The position numbers and the translations under genes were made by a program. This document shows, piece by piece, positions 1 to 7,910 of a DNA stretch of 62,604 nt. The stretch is from Eubacterium sp. Lineage in GTDB: Bacteria > Bacillota > Clostridia > Oscillospirales > Acutalibacteraceae. The notes beneath the pieces were generated by a model that made no database searches, was not told the origin of the DNA, and was given only the letters and a program-made list of their open reading frames with translations. Location: assembly GCA_022511185.1 (NCBI GenBank), contig JAFLSA010000002.1:1-62604 (forward strand), in the 5' to 3' direction. The stretch's first letter is position 1. Each line of letters begins with the position of its first letter.

Positions 1-129
1 ATCTTATCGGGTTCCTCTCGTCGTTGTTCAATTTTCAAGGTCCTTTTGCTCTCTCTCTCGTGAAGCTCTTTTTTACCGCTTCCCTCAAGAGCGCTTTGCA
101 ATATTAACATATTTGTTTGCCTTTGTCAA
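1..129 (-). promoter_or_regulatory. Strong promoter and leader, probably of an rRNA operon leaving the left edge
   Basis: On the minus strand TTGACA (129-124), a 17-nt spacer and TAATAT (106-101) form a near-consensus sigma-A promoter with an extended -10 (TG one base before the hexamer). The transcript would run left, out of the window. Around 46-22 the leader carries a CCTTGAAAATTGAAC-like stretch of the kind seen before 16S genes in clostridial rRNA operons. No rRNA sequence is inside the window, so the identity is inferred from the leader motif and promoter strength. The rest of 130-282 is AT-rich and shows no gene. Confidence 0.55.
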
Positions 130-282
130 CACTTTATTTAAGTTTTTTTCGATGTTTTTTCACACTGTGCCTAGTGTTTCAAATCCATGTAATATTTATG
201 TAATATCTGTTATTAAATTATGCTATTCTTTAACCAATCTATATATATTATATACATTATATATGACCACATTATGATGTGT

Positions 283-519
283 TTAGATAAATACTGTGCG
301 TGACTTTTCGGGTATAATTTCGCTTACCCTGTCTATAAATCCTGTCACATCTTTGTAATATATATCAAAATCCATAAAAGAGATTTTTTCATCATCATAA
401 TGCACGACCTTTGCATTTTCATCAAAGCCAAAGGATTTAGTATTATAGTATGCAACGCTCATACCTGCACCCAAAATGATAACGGCACAAAGTAAAATGA
501 CAGTAATTTTTATCTTCAA
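283..519 (-). CDS. Small membrane-anchored protein downstream of spoIIP
   Basis: A 78-residue protein of unknown function. Residues 5-25 form one hydrophobic segment (ILLCAVIILGAGMSVAYY), followed by a short acidic, aromatic domain, so it is probably anchored in the membrane with a small outer domain. The open frame extends upstream to a GTG at 528, but the AAGGAG ribosome site (533-528) overlaps that GTG. A TTG at 519, eight bases after the site, is therefore the better start. The ribosome site itself overlaps the spoIIP stop codon, so the gene is translationally coupled to spoIIP and may act during sporulation. No family was recognised. Confidence 0.6.
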   Translation of the reverse strand: MKIKITVILLCAVIILGAGMSVAYYNTKSFGFDENAKVVHYDDEKISFMDFDIYYKDVTGFIDRVSEIIPEKSRTVFI

Positions 520-531
520 TTTTAACACTCC

Positions 532-1680
532 TTATTTTTCTGTATACTCCTCTTTAAGCAGTTCTCCAAATGCAGTGGCAAACAGGCGTGCGGAATAGCA
601 AGCCTCATCAAGAGTATTGGCATCTGTCCCTACTTCTAACAAAAAAGAATTTTTTGTTTCATCCATATTATACTTGCGCTGAGAAAAAAGCACAGGTCGC
701 ATTAAGCCGTCATACATCTCGCTGACCTTGTTCTGAACAGCAAGATCAAATCTAAGATTATATTCCCAGTCGGGATAATTTTCTACTTTGCCGTATTCTG
801 CGCCGGCAATTATCATCATTCTGGCAGCTTTTTTGCCGTCAATTGTTACGGTTGGTTTTACTTTTGTTTTGTTGTCATATGTAATATCGTCACGGTGCAC
901 GTCTATGGTTATTTCGATTGTAGGGTATTTTTCAAGGTACTCTTCAATCGATTTTCTTGAAGAATCATAAGCGCCGTTATAGTTTTTATCGTGAATAGCA
1001 GTATCGTGAATGACTCCTATTCCCATATCTTCGAGATATTTACACAGCTCGTCTCCGACCCTCACCATATTTTTATCATTATCCTCTGAGCGAAGGTCGA
1101 AAGACTCTGTATAATAACCCACATCCAGAAGTGTATAGCTTTCTGTGGTGTGACTGTGGTAAACAAGAACTGTCGGTTTTGAAATATCTTGAATAGTGAG
1201 GTCTGCCTTCTGTTTAAGGAGATCTTCAATATTGAGCTTATAAAACGATTCAGGTATTTTACTTTGGATTTCGACTCGGTCAAAGGACACTAAGGTCCCC
1301 CCGCCGAAGTAATCCTCTTCTGACGTTTTACCCTTTACCTTTTCATCTTTAATAGTTTTTTCAGCATCACTCATCAGCTTAGCTATGTCAGCAGGAGTCT
1401 CCTTTATATCGGAATATCGGTTGCTGTCCTTCCCTGATATTCCTGAGGAAGACTTCATCACTTCTGTTGCGGTGTTATTAGTATTCTCTGTGGTCTCGGT
1501 TTTAGTATTGGAAATTTCAGTAAAATTTGCGACGATTTTCTGCGGTGAAAAAATTGTTATTACTCCCTGATTAAACACTCCTATTTCAGATGCAATATTC
1601 GGTGCAACGTTGATAATTAACACTACGGCGCACAGCATTGCAATAATATTAGTTATGAAAATTGCTATATCCTTTTTCAT
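532..1680 (-). CDS. spoIIP: Stage II sporulation protein P (engulfment cell-wall hydrolase)
   Basis: 382 residues. SpoIIP is a membrane-anchored peptidoglycan amidase/endopeptidase that works with SpoIID and SpoIIM to thin septal wall and drive engulfment of the forespore. The sequence shows an N-terminal transmembrane segment (about 8-28), a Thr/Ser/Glu-rich linker (about 55-120), then the catalytic domain with YHSHTTESY and the IDVHRD motif that are diagnostic for the family. Length is normal. It lies 55 nt downstream of gpr on the same strand, the gpr-spoIIP order usual in endospore formers. Transcription in the mother cell or forespore is expected from the family; no clear sporulation-sigma promoter was pinned down in the short gap. 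Confidence 0.93.
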   Translation of the reverse strand: MKKDIAIFITNIIAMLCAVVLIINVAPNIASEIGVFNQGVITIFSPQKIVANFTEISNTKTETTENTNNTATEVMKSSSGISGKDSNRYSDIKETPADIAKLMSDAEKTIKDEKVKGKTSEEDYFGGGTLVSFDRVEIQSKIPESFYKLNIEDLLKQKADLTIQDISKPTVLVYHSHTTESYTLLDVGYYTESFDLRSEDNDKNMVRVGDELCKYLEDMGIGVIHDTAIHDKNYNGAYDSSRKSIEEYLEKYPTIEITIDVHRDDITYDNKTKVKPTVTIDGKKAARMMIIAGAEYGKVENYPDWEYNLRFDLAVQNKVSEMYDGLMRPVLFSQRKYNMDETKNSFLLEVGTDANTLDEACYSARLFATAFGELLKEEYTEK

Positions 1681-1735
1681 ATGTTCACCATATACAGATT
1701 ATTATATACAAATATATATGATGCAATTTGTCACT

Positions 1736-2563
1736 TTATCCCACGAGGGAAAATAAATCGTGCGCGCCGATATTTTTTTGCAGGCAGACGTTGATTGTCA
1801 TACCGATAAGCTTTGCGCCCTGCTCGGTTATCCTGTCAATTTCTCTTGGAGTCACGAACATTTGCGAGTTGTCCTGCCCGTTACTGATAACGGATGCAGA
1901 AACGACTGTAGGGATGCCGATTGACACAACAGGTATACCGAGCGTGTTTTTTGAAATTTCATACCTATGATTGCCGACACCTGAGCCGGGAGATATGCCG
2001 ACATCGGACATCTGCACGGTTGTGCCAAGCCTTTCTGATGACGAGGCGGCAAGAGCATCAACGACAATCACGCACGACGGCTTTGTTACATCAACAACAC
2101 CCTTAATGATTTCTGCAGACTCAATACCGGTATCTGCAAGAACACCCGTTGCAACGCCAGATACGTTGAAAATATCTTTAAAAATTTCAGGCTTTTCCTC
2201 AGCTTCAATAATATGCCTTGTCGCTAAAACGTAATTATTTGTCTTTGGCCCTAAAGCATCTGCGGTTATGTCGAGATTTCCTACACCTGCAACGAGAACA
2301 GAGTTAATATTCTCAGGCAGAAGTGATTTTAAAATGGTTGAAAGTTTATTGAGCCTGCCGTCGAAAATATCCGTATCATTGATAAATGACGGAACAGAGC
2401 AGGTAATATATTTGCCAATAGGCTTGCCTATTGTCTCTGCGCCGTTTTCGTTTAAAACAGTAACGACTGTTACACCGTCCTCCTCCCTGACCTTAACTCC
2501 GTCGATAGCAGTTTTGTCAATTGATTCAAAGGATTCCACTGCCAAATCGGTACGATTTTCCAT
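1736..2563 (-). CDS. gpr: Germination protease GPR
   Basis: 275 residues. GPR is the spore aspartic-type endopeptidase made as a zymogen in the forespore; it degrades small acid-soluble spore proteins at germination. The N-terminus MENRTDLAVES matches the GPR propeptide/processing region, and the body contains the conserved GVGNLDITADALGP and GSGVGNHR stretches. The open frame starts at a GTG (2572), but that codon overlaps the AAAGGG ribosome site, so the ATG at 2563 is chosen. It is divergent from rpsT across a ~150 bp AT-rich gap. A weak sigma-G-like -10 (TATACTT near 2605) is visible but the -35 match is poor. Confidence 0.93.
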   Translation of the reverse strand: MENRTDLAVESFESIDKTAIDGVKVREEDGVTVVTVLNENGAETIGKPIGKYITCSVPSFINDTDIFDGRLNKLSTILKSLLPENINSVLVAGVGNLDITADALGPKTNNYVLATRHIIEAEEKPEIFKDIFNVSGVATGVLADTGIESAEIIKGVVDVTKPSCVIVVDALAASSSERLGTTVQMSDVGISPGSGVGNHRYEISKNTLGIPVVSIGIPTVVSASVISNGQDNSQMFVTPREIDRITEQGAKLIGMTINVCLQKNIGAHDLFSLVG

Positions 2564-2622
2564 AAAATACACCCTTTAAAATTGTTTTTTCAATAAAAGT
2601 ATATCCAAAAATAAAAAAATAC

Positions 2623-2651
2623 TTGCAATTTTAAAAAAGGTGTGCTAAGAT
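2623..2651 (+). promoter_or_regulatory. rpsT promoter
   Basis: TTGCAA (2623-2628), a 17-nt spacer and TAAGAT (2646-2651), with a TG just before the -10 hexamer. It lies about 75 nt upstream of the rpsT start. Confidence 0.6.
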
Positions 2652-2724
2652 ACATAAGCATAAAAATACAAGGGAATCAGTCCCATTATATCTAAAATCC
2701 ACTATTATCAAAGGAGTGAGAATT

Positions 2725-2979
2725 ATGGCAAACATCAAATCAGCAAAGAAGAGAGTAAAGGTTAACGCTGTTAAGGCTGCTAACAATAAGGCTGCTAACT
2801 CAGCACTTAAGACAGCCATCAAAAAGGCTAATGCTGCTATTGAGACAAACGCTGATGATAAGGACGCACTTGTTAAGGCTGCCGTTAAGAAGATTGATCA
2901 GGCTGCAGCAAGCAATCTTATCCACAAAAACTGTGCAGCAAGAAAGAAGAGCAATCTTGTTAAGAAGGCTAACGCTTAA
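2725..2979 (+). CDS. rpsT: Small-subunit ribosomal protein S20
   Basis: 84 residues, very rich in Lys and Ala, beginning MANIKSAKKR, the S20 signature. S20 binds 16S rRNA early in 30S assembly. The ATG at 2725 is preceded at eight bases by AAGGAG (2711-2716); the upstream GTG in frame lies inside that site and is rejected. The gene stands alone, with its own promoter upstream and a terminator just downstream. Confidence 0.97.
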   Translation: MANIKSAKKRVKVNAVKAANNKAANSALKTAIKKANAAIETNADDKDALVKAAVKKIDQAAASNLIHKNCAARKKSNLVKKANA

Positions 2980-2992
2980 AAGTTAATGCTTT

Positions 2993-3033
2993 AAACTCCT
3001 GTGAGGGATACCCCACATAGGAGTTTATTTTTT
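2993..3033 (+). terminator. Terminator after rpsT
   Basis: AAACTCCT (2993-3000) pairs with AGGAGTTT (3019-3026), with an inner GTG/CAC and GGG/CCC extension, followed by a T-rich tract. Confidence 0.8.
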
Positions 3034-3094
3034 CGCTTGACTTTATATTGTAATCATTTTATAATAGAATCAGAATTTAAAGGGGGTAACTATT

Positions 3095-3358
3095 ATGGAT
3101 ATCAAAAAGATTTTAAAGGTTATCAGTGCTATCGTTGCTCTTGCCGCTATTGCAGCAGCTGTTTACGTAGCTGTTAAAAAGTTTACAGGTAAAAAAGAGC
3201 CTGAGTATTTTGACGATAATGATTTCTTCGAGTGCGACAACGAGATTGAAATCGTTGAGGCAAAGCGTGAGGATACAGTTGTTGAGGAGGCACCTGCTGA
3301 GGAGGAAGCTCCTAAGAAAAAGCCTGCAAAAAAGACAACTAAGAAAAAGGCTGAATAA
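3095..3358 (+). CDS. Small membrane protein with acidic and Lys-rich tail
   Basis: 87 residues of unknown function. The N-terminus (about 5-28) is a single Ala/Val-rich membrane segment, followed by an acidic cytoplasmic stretch (about 35-72) and a Lys/Thr/Ala tail ending in KKKAE that resembles histone-H1-like tails. Start ATG follows an AAGGGGG ribosome site. It has its own terminator at 3374, so it is probably monocistronic. The charge pattern could allow binding of nucleic acid or the cell surface at the membrane, but that is only a guess. Confidence 0.7.
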   Translation: MDIKKILKVISAIVALAAIAAAVYVAVKKFTGKKEPEYFDDNDFFECDNEIEIVEAKREDTVVEEAPAEEEAPKKKPAKKTTKKKAE

Positions 3359-3373
3359 AATTAATAAACAATC

Positions 3374-3402
3374 GGCTGTTTCACAGGATGAAACAGCCTT
3401 TT
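3374..3402 (+). terminator. Terminator
   Basis: GGCTGTTTCA (3374-3383) and TGAAACAGCC (3389-3398) form a perfect 10-bp stem with a 5-nt loop, followed by four T. Confidence 0.9.
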
Positions 3403-3458
3403 AATTTCTTGAATTTCAAACTTAATACAATTGATAAATTTGAAAGAATTGATACATA

Positions 3459-4139
3459 ATGGCAATTATTCTTTGGGACTTTGACGGCACACTTGTCCAC
3501 TCTAATCATCTTTGGAGCAGCAGTGTTTATCGTTCACTGAGGGAAACTGACAAAAACACTTGTGTAGCTTTTAATGATATACGAAAATGTATGGCAAGCG
3601 GTTTTACGTGGCATACGCCGAATGAGGACTACAGCAGTCTCACAAATGAAAAATGGTGGGACTTTATGAACAATAAAATATTAAAAGACTATATAAGTCT
3701 CGGCATCAATGAAAGTATTGCAAAAGAAGCAAGTCAGAAAGTACGAAGTATAATAAAAGAAGTATCAAATTACGAGCTATATCCTGATTCAGTTGAAACA
3801 TTGAATGCAGCAATTAAAAAAGGACATAAAAATGTTATTCTTTCTAACAACTACCCTGATTTAATTGATGTTATAAAGGCGTTGAATTTAGACAGATATT
3901 CTGATAACTTTATTGTATCTGCCGTTGTCGGATATGATAAGCCAAGACCTGAAATATTCGAAATCGCAAAAAACTTATATCCAAATGATACTGAATTTAT
4001 TATGATTGGCGACAGCGTTAATGCAGATATAATAGGCGGAAACAATTCCGGAATGAAAACAATCCTTGTGCATAATGGGCAAAACCGTAATGCCGACTAT
4101 TGTTTCGACAATTTAAAATCTATTTTGGAAGTAATATAA
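3459..4139 (+). CDS. HAD-family hydrolase (phosphatase)
   Basis: 226 residues. HAD enzymes remove phosphate through an Asp nucleophile. All motifs are visible: motif I WDFDGTLVHS near the N-terminus (nucleophile and acid Asp), motif II ILSNNYPD near 130, the motif III lysine in YDKPRPEIFE, and motif IV MIGDSVNADIIGG near 185. A helical cap lies between motifs I and II, as in the phosphoglycolate phosphatase-like branch. The substrate cannot be read from sequence. No good ribosome site precedes the ATG at 3459. The patatin gene follows after 88 nt on the same strand. Confidence 0.85.
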   Translation: MAIILWDFDGTLVHSNHLWSSSVYRSLRETDKNTCVAFNDIRKCMASGFTWHTPNEDYSSLTNEKWWDFMNNKILKDYISLGINESIAKEASQKVRSIIKEVSNYELYPDSVETLNAAIKKGHKNVILSNNYPDLIDVIKALNLDRYSDNFIVSAVVGYDKPRPEIFEIAKNLYPNDTEFIMIGDSVNADIIGGNNSGMKTILVHNGQNRNADYCFDNLKSILEVI

Positions 4140-4227
4140 TGATTAAGCAAATTGAGAAAAAGCATTTTAAAAAACACAAATATTACCCAAACTAATATTA
4201 ACAATTAGCATCAAAGAAGGTTATAGA

Positions 4228-5076
4228 ATGTACAAAAACGGATTAGTGCTTGAGGGCGGAGGGCTCAGAGCAATTTATACGAGCGGTGTGCTTGACGCAT
4301 TTATGGAAAACGATATTGAATTTCCGTACGTTATTGGCGTATCTGCAGGCACGTGCAACGGTGTCTCCTTTCTCGGAAAGGACATCCACAGAATGAGGGA
4401 TATATCAATCGGATATTCAGGTGACGAGAGATATATGAGCTTTAAGTCGATGATAAAAAACGGCGAATATCTTAACTCCAAATGGATATTCGGCGAGCTG
4501 ACGTACGATATTTTACCGCTCAGCTACGATAATTATGATAAATCAAATGCTGTTATGTGCTGTGTTGTGACGAATGCAAACACTGGCAAAACAGAATATT
4601 TTTACCCAACAGATTTCAGAAATGGCTGTGAGGAACTGAGAGCAAGCTGTGCTCTGCCTGTTGCAACAAAGCCTGTTCTGCTTGGCAAGGACGTTTACTA
4701 TGACGGGGGCTTGACGGATTCAATCCCGCTCAAGCGTGCGTTTGAGGACGGATGCGAAAAATGCGTTGTTATTCTGACGCAGGACAAGGACTATGTTAAA
4801 AGTCCTATGGGGCACACAGGTATTCTTAAATGGGCACTTAGAAAATATCCGCTTGTTATTGACAATGTTCTTGTCAGACACAATGTATATAACAGCCAAA
4901 GAGAATATGTTTTTGAGCAGGAGAGGCTCGGCAATGCGTTTGTTATTTGTCCGAATGAGCCTTTGAATGCTCCAACGCTTGAAAAAAATCCCCAAAAGCT
5001 ACAAAAAATATACGACCTCGGCTATAAACAGGGGCTTGAAAATATTGATAAGGTTAAGGAATTTATAAGATATTAA
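4228..5076 (+). CDS. Patatin-like phospholipase
   Basis: 282 residues. Patatin-like lipases are Ser-Asp dyad acyl hydrolases. The glycine-rich oxyanion loop LEGGGLRAIYTSG lies at the N-terminus, the nucleophile elbow GVSAGTCNG near residue 40, and the catalytic Asp in YYDGGLTDSIPL near 160. No signal peptide is seen, so the protein should be cytoplasmic. Length and motifs fit the YjjU/RssA-type bacterial branch; natural substrates of this branch are poorly known. A bidirectional terminator follows directly. Confidence 0.88.
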   Translation: MYKNGLVLEGGGLRAIYTSGVLDAFMENDIEFPYVIGVSAGTCNGVSFLGKDIHRMRDISIGYSGDERYMSFKSMIKNGEYLNSKWIFGELTYDILPLSYDNYDKSNAVMCCVVTNANTGKTEYFYPTDFRNGCEELRASCALPVATKPVLLGKDVYYDGGLTDSIPLKRAFEDGCEKCVVILTQDKDYVKSPMGHTGILKWALRKYPLVIDNVLVRHNVYNSQREYVFEQERLGNAFVICPNEPLNAPTLEKNPQKLQKIYDLGYKQGLENIDKVKEFIRY

Positions 5077-5083
5077 CAAACAT

Positions 5084-5122
5084 AAAAAGGACTTGTTCAT
5101 AATGTGAACAAGTCCTTTTTTT
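5084..5122. terminator. Bidirectional terminator between convergent genes
   Basis: AAAAAGGACTTGTTCA (5084-5099) pairs perfectly with 5105-5120, with T runs readable on both strands. It serves the patatin gene on the plus strand and the protease gene on the minus strand. Confidence 0.92.
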
Positions 5123-5123
5123 A

Positions 5124-7448
5124 TTACATTTTATTGATTATAGCATAGTCTTTGGCATTTATTATATTATCTTCATTAACGTCAAGCAGATATCCGTCAC
5201 TGTAATATGACGGCTCTTTATTAATATATTTTACATCCCACATAACTAACAAATCGTCTTTACTTAATTGTTGCTCTTTCCAGCACCAGACACAGTAATA
5301 TGAAAACGTACCGTCATAATTATCCTCACACATATATTCACAGGTGTGTTTGTCAAGGGTTTTTAACACCTTAATGCCTGCCGCATCAGCGTCTGAGACC
5401 GCACCGTTCGTTAACACCGTTAATGACGTGCCCATCACTGCATTTTTATTGATGGTAATTTTGGAAAAATCATATGTAACCATTGCATAAAGCAGCTTTA
5501 AAGAGCTGCAATTATAATAGCACCTATGATAATTTATAAACATTGAACTACATTCAAGAAGCTTCAAGCTGACACAATTTTCAAAAAGGCCTGTATTGCC
5601 GTCTTTCATTTTAGGCAGTGATACACGGGCAAGACCTGTACTGTTACTAAAGCAATATCTTTTACAGGTTGTTACTCCGCTTGCCACAACAGCCTTAAGA
5701 TTAGGACAGCTTGCAAATGCATATTCGTCAATCGTAGTAACGCTTGGCGGCAGAATTACTTTTTCTATATTTTCATTACCTGTAAAACAGTATGCTCCTA
5801 TTTCCTGAATCTGAACATCATCTATATATTCAGGTATGGTGACACATTTTTCCGTAGTATTATAATAATTAAGTATATTAACTTCCCAACTCTTAACTGC
5901 TTCGGTTACCGAATAATCTGCTTCATTATAATTTGGAATTCTGATTAATTTATAATTCTTTTCCTTATTCGGAGAATAAGCACAAATGCTTACTAATCCG
6001 CCCTCAGAAAAGTGAAGCGGCTCAACATATTTATCTTTATACGGCTTGATATATATTGAGCTTGTGCTGTTTTCTCTATAACAAATTTCCGTATCGTCAG
6101 ATGCATTTATTGTTAAGACTGCATCATTAGTAAGCTCGTCTTTCGTTATTTCATAGCTGAATTGAGCTTTGCTCAGTCCTTTAGAATTAAGCAGACTTTT
6201 AACAGCCTCATATGCATCGGCAATTATATAATAAGAAAGTTTGCTTTCTTCTTCATCAAAACCATATCCCGTATCCCGAAGAAGTGTTACTATTTCATCA
6301 TTCGTAATATCGGGGTTAACTGTCAGAAGTATTGTGCATATTGATGCAAGGACAGGCGATGATGCAGAGGTTCCGTTATAGTTTTCTAATAAACTTCCGT
6401 CAACATCACAAGTGCTTACTCCGTTACCAAGAGTATATATATCAACTAATGTGCCGTAGTTACTGAAGGAAGCTCTTACATTATTCAAATCATTTGCCCC
6501 TGAAACTATTACGTTATCACACCTTTGAGGCAGGTAATACAAATCACTTAAATTCTTCTTATCGTTACCGGCAGAGCAGACTATATGGCACCCTGCATTT
6601 GTAACCTGCTTTATAGTATTATTTGTATAGTTAAGCATACTACTAAATCCACTAGCACTATATCCAAGAATAAAGCTTACATTTAACACATTACAGCCCT
6701 GAGAGCCTGCGAGCTTTATTGCACTGCTAAGACCGGAATATCCTACACCTGTACCATCGCCGCCGCTTACCTGATAGCTGTATATTTTAACGTTATCAAG
6801 CGTATTTCTGATTACTGTTCCGGCTGACGATGTGCCATGAAAACCCTTTGCCGTATCAGGAACCTGTGTGCCGTTTGAGGCATATCCGTCCAGATAGGAA
6901 TATCCACCCAAAAAACGCGGAGTTGTAATATCATTCAGTGCCACACCTGTATCAAGAATGCCTACCTTGATTTCCGGCAATTCTATGTTATTTTCTGCTA
7001 AAAGCTTGTAGGCATCATCAATATTACTGTTCGTTGCACTATATGTATTTGAACTGAAATCTGCCGGGTCGGACGAGGTTAATTCAATATCCACAATATT
7101 ATCAAAGCAAACTGCTAACACACAGCTTTTGCCTTCATAGTAATCAAAGGCTTCTTCTGCCTGTTGTCTATTCTCATACTGCAGTACATAACTGCCGTCA
7201 CTGCATTCAGCCACCTGAACGGCGCCTTTATAGTCTATTTTTTTATTTGCCATAACGAGCAAACGGCTGTTTACGGCATCTTCATCAAGGCTCATTGACT
7301 TTATTTCATCACAATACTGCTTAACCTCTTCATAGCTTGCAAGGGGTAACGGTTCTTTGTTATTAACTATAACAGGAATCGTAAAGCAAGCCGTTATAAT
7401 TGAAATTGACAATACTATAGCCATAGTAACTGAAAAACGTTTTTTCAT
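5124..7448 (-). CDS. Secreted subtilisin-like protease with BspA-type LRR and dockerin-like end
   Basis: 774 residues. An N-terminal signal peptide (about 7-30) sends it outside the cell. The S8 peptidase domain (about 155-410) has the triad Asp166 (GILDTG), His204 (FHGTSSAG) and Ser361 (GTSASS), with oxyanion Asn295. A linker follows, then BspA-type leucine-rich repeats of the LRR_5 kind (about 545-660), usually adhesive. The C-terminus reads DVNEDNIINAKDYAIINK, one calcium-binding dockerin-like repeat; a full dockerin has two, so docking is uncertain. It is probably a surface or cellulosome-linked protease. An AAGGAGG ribosome site precedes the ATG. The gene starts 69 nt downstream of the Rrf2 gene. 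Confidence 0.88.
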   Translation of the reverse strand: MKKRFSVTMAIVLSISIITACFTIPVIVNNKEPLPLASYEEVKQYCDEIKSMSLDEDAVNSRLLVMANKKIDYKGAVQVAECSDGSYVLQYENRQQAEEAFDYYEGKSCVLAVCFDNIVDIELTSSDPADFSSNTYSATNSNIDDAYKLLAENNIELPEIKVGILDTGVALNDITTPRFLGGYSYLDGYASNGTQVPDTAKGFHGTSSAGTVIRNTLDNVKIYSYQVSGGDGTGVGYSGLSSAIKLAGSQGCNVLNVSFILGYSASGFSSMLNYTNNTIKQVTNAGCHIVCSAGNDKKNLSDLYYLPQRCDNVIVSGANDLNNVRASFSNYGTLVDIYTLGNGVSTCDVDGSLLENYNGTSASSPVLASICTILLTVNPDITNDEIVTLLRDTGYGFDEEESKLSYYIIADAYEAVKSLLNSKGLSKAQFSYEITKDELTNDAVLTINASDDTEICYRENSTSSIYIKPYKDKYVEPLHFSEGGLVSICAYSPNKEKNYKLIRIPNYNEADYSVTEAVKSWEVNILNYYNTTEKCVTIPEYIDDVQIQEIGAYCFTGNENIEKVILPPSVTTIDEYAFASCPNLKAVVASGVTTCKRYCFSNSTGLARVSLPKMKDGNTGLFENCVSLKLLECSSMFINYHRCYYNCSSLKLLYAMVTYDFSKITINKNAVMGTSLTVLTNGAVSDADAAGIKVLKTLDKHTCEYMCEDNYDGTFSYYCVWCWKEQQLSKDDLLVMWDVKYINKEPSYYSDGYLLDVNEDNIINAKDYAIINKM

Positions 7449-7517
7449 ATTTTTACCTCCTTTTTAACAACTATATCATTTGCTATAAAGTGACTATAAA
7501 CATAAGTATTTTTGAGC

Positions 7518-7910
7518 TTATAATAAATCTGCTAAGGTTTTGGAGGCGAGATAATCCTCAATCAAATCGTCAAGCTCTTTCCACATTGTGTATGTTTTAC
7601 AATTCGGTGAATTTTCACAGCAGTCTGTTTCAACGCACGCAACGGGCGCCAGGCTTCCCTCTGCAACGTGGAGAATTGATGAAAGCGTGTATTCCTCAGG
7701 TGATTTATTGAGCCTGTATCCGCCGTTTTTTCCTCGTGAGCTTTCAAGCAGTCCTGCTTTATTTAACGAGGCAACGATGATTTCAAGGTACTTGATGCCC
7801 ATGCCGTTATCCTCGGCTATATCCTTTAACGATACTGCGCCTTTATCCTGATGCTCTGCAAGATACGTCATAATCATAAGAGCATATCTGCCTTTGGTTG
7901 AAATCATCAT
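7518..7910 (-). CDS. Rrf2-family transcription regulator (CymR/IscR-like)
   Basis: 130 residues. Rrf2 proteins are winged-helix repressors that sense Fe-S clusters or cysteine availability. The N-terminus MISTKGRYALMIMTYLAEH and the GKNGGYRL wing are diagnostic. Three cysteines in CVETDCCENSPNC (about 92-104) are placed like the cluster ligands of IscR, so Fe-S sensing is possible. The start overlaps the metH stop by four bases (ATGA) behind a GGAGGTGA ribosome site, so it is the last gene of the metF-metH operon. Its likely target is the inverted repeat inside the metF promoter (11,663-11,677), which would make the operon autoregulated. Confidence 0.88.
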   Translation of the reverse strand: MMISTKGRYALMIMTYLAEHQDKGAVSLKDIAEDNGMGIKYLEIIVASLNKAGLLESSRGKNGGYRLNKSPEEYTLSSILHVAEGSLAPVACVETDCCENSPNCKTYTMWKELDDLIEDYLASKTLADLL

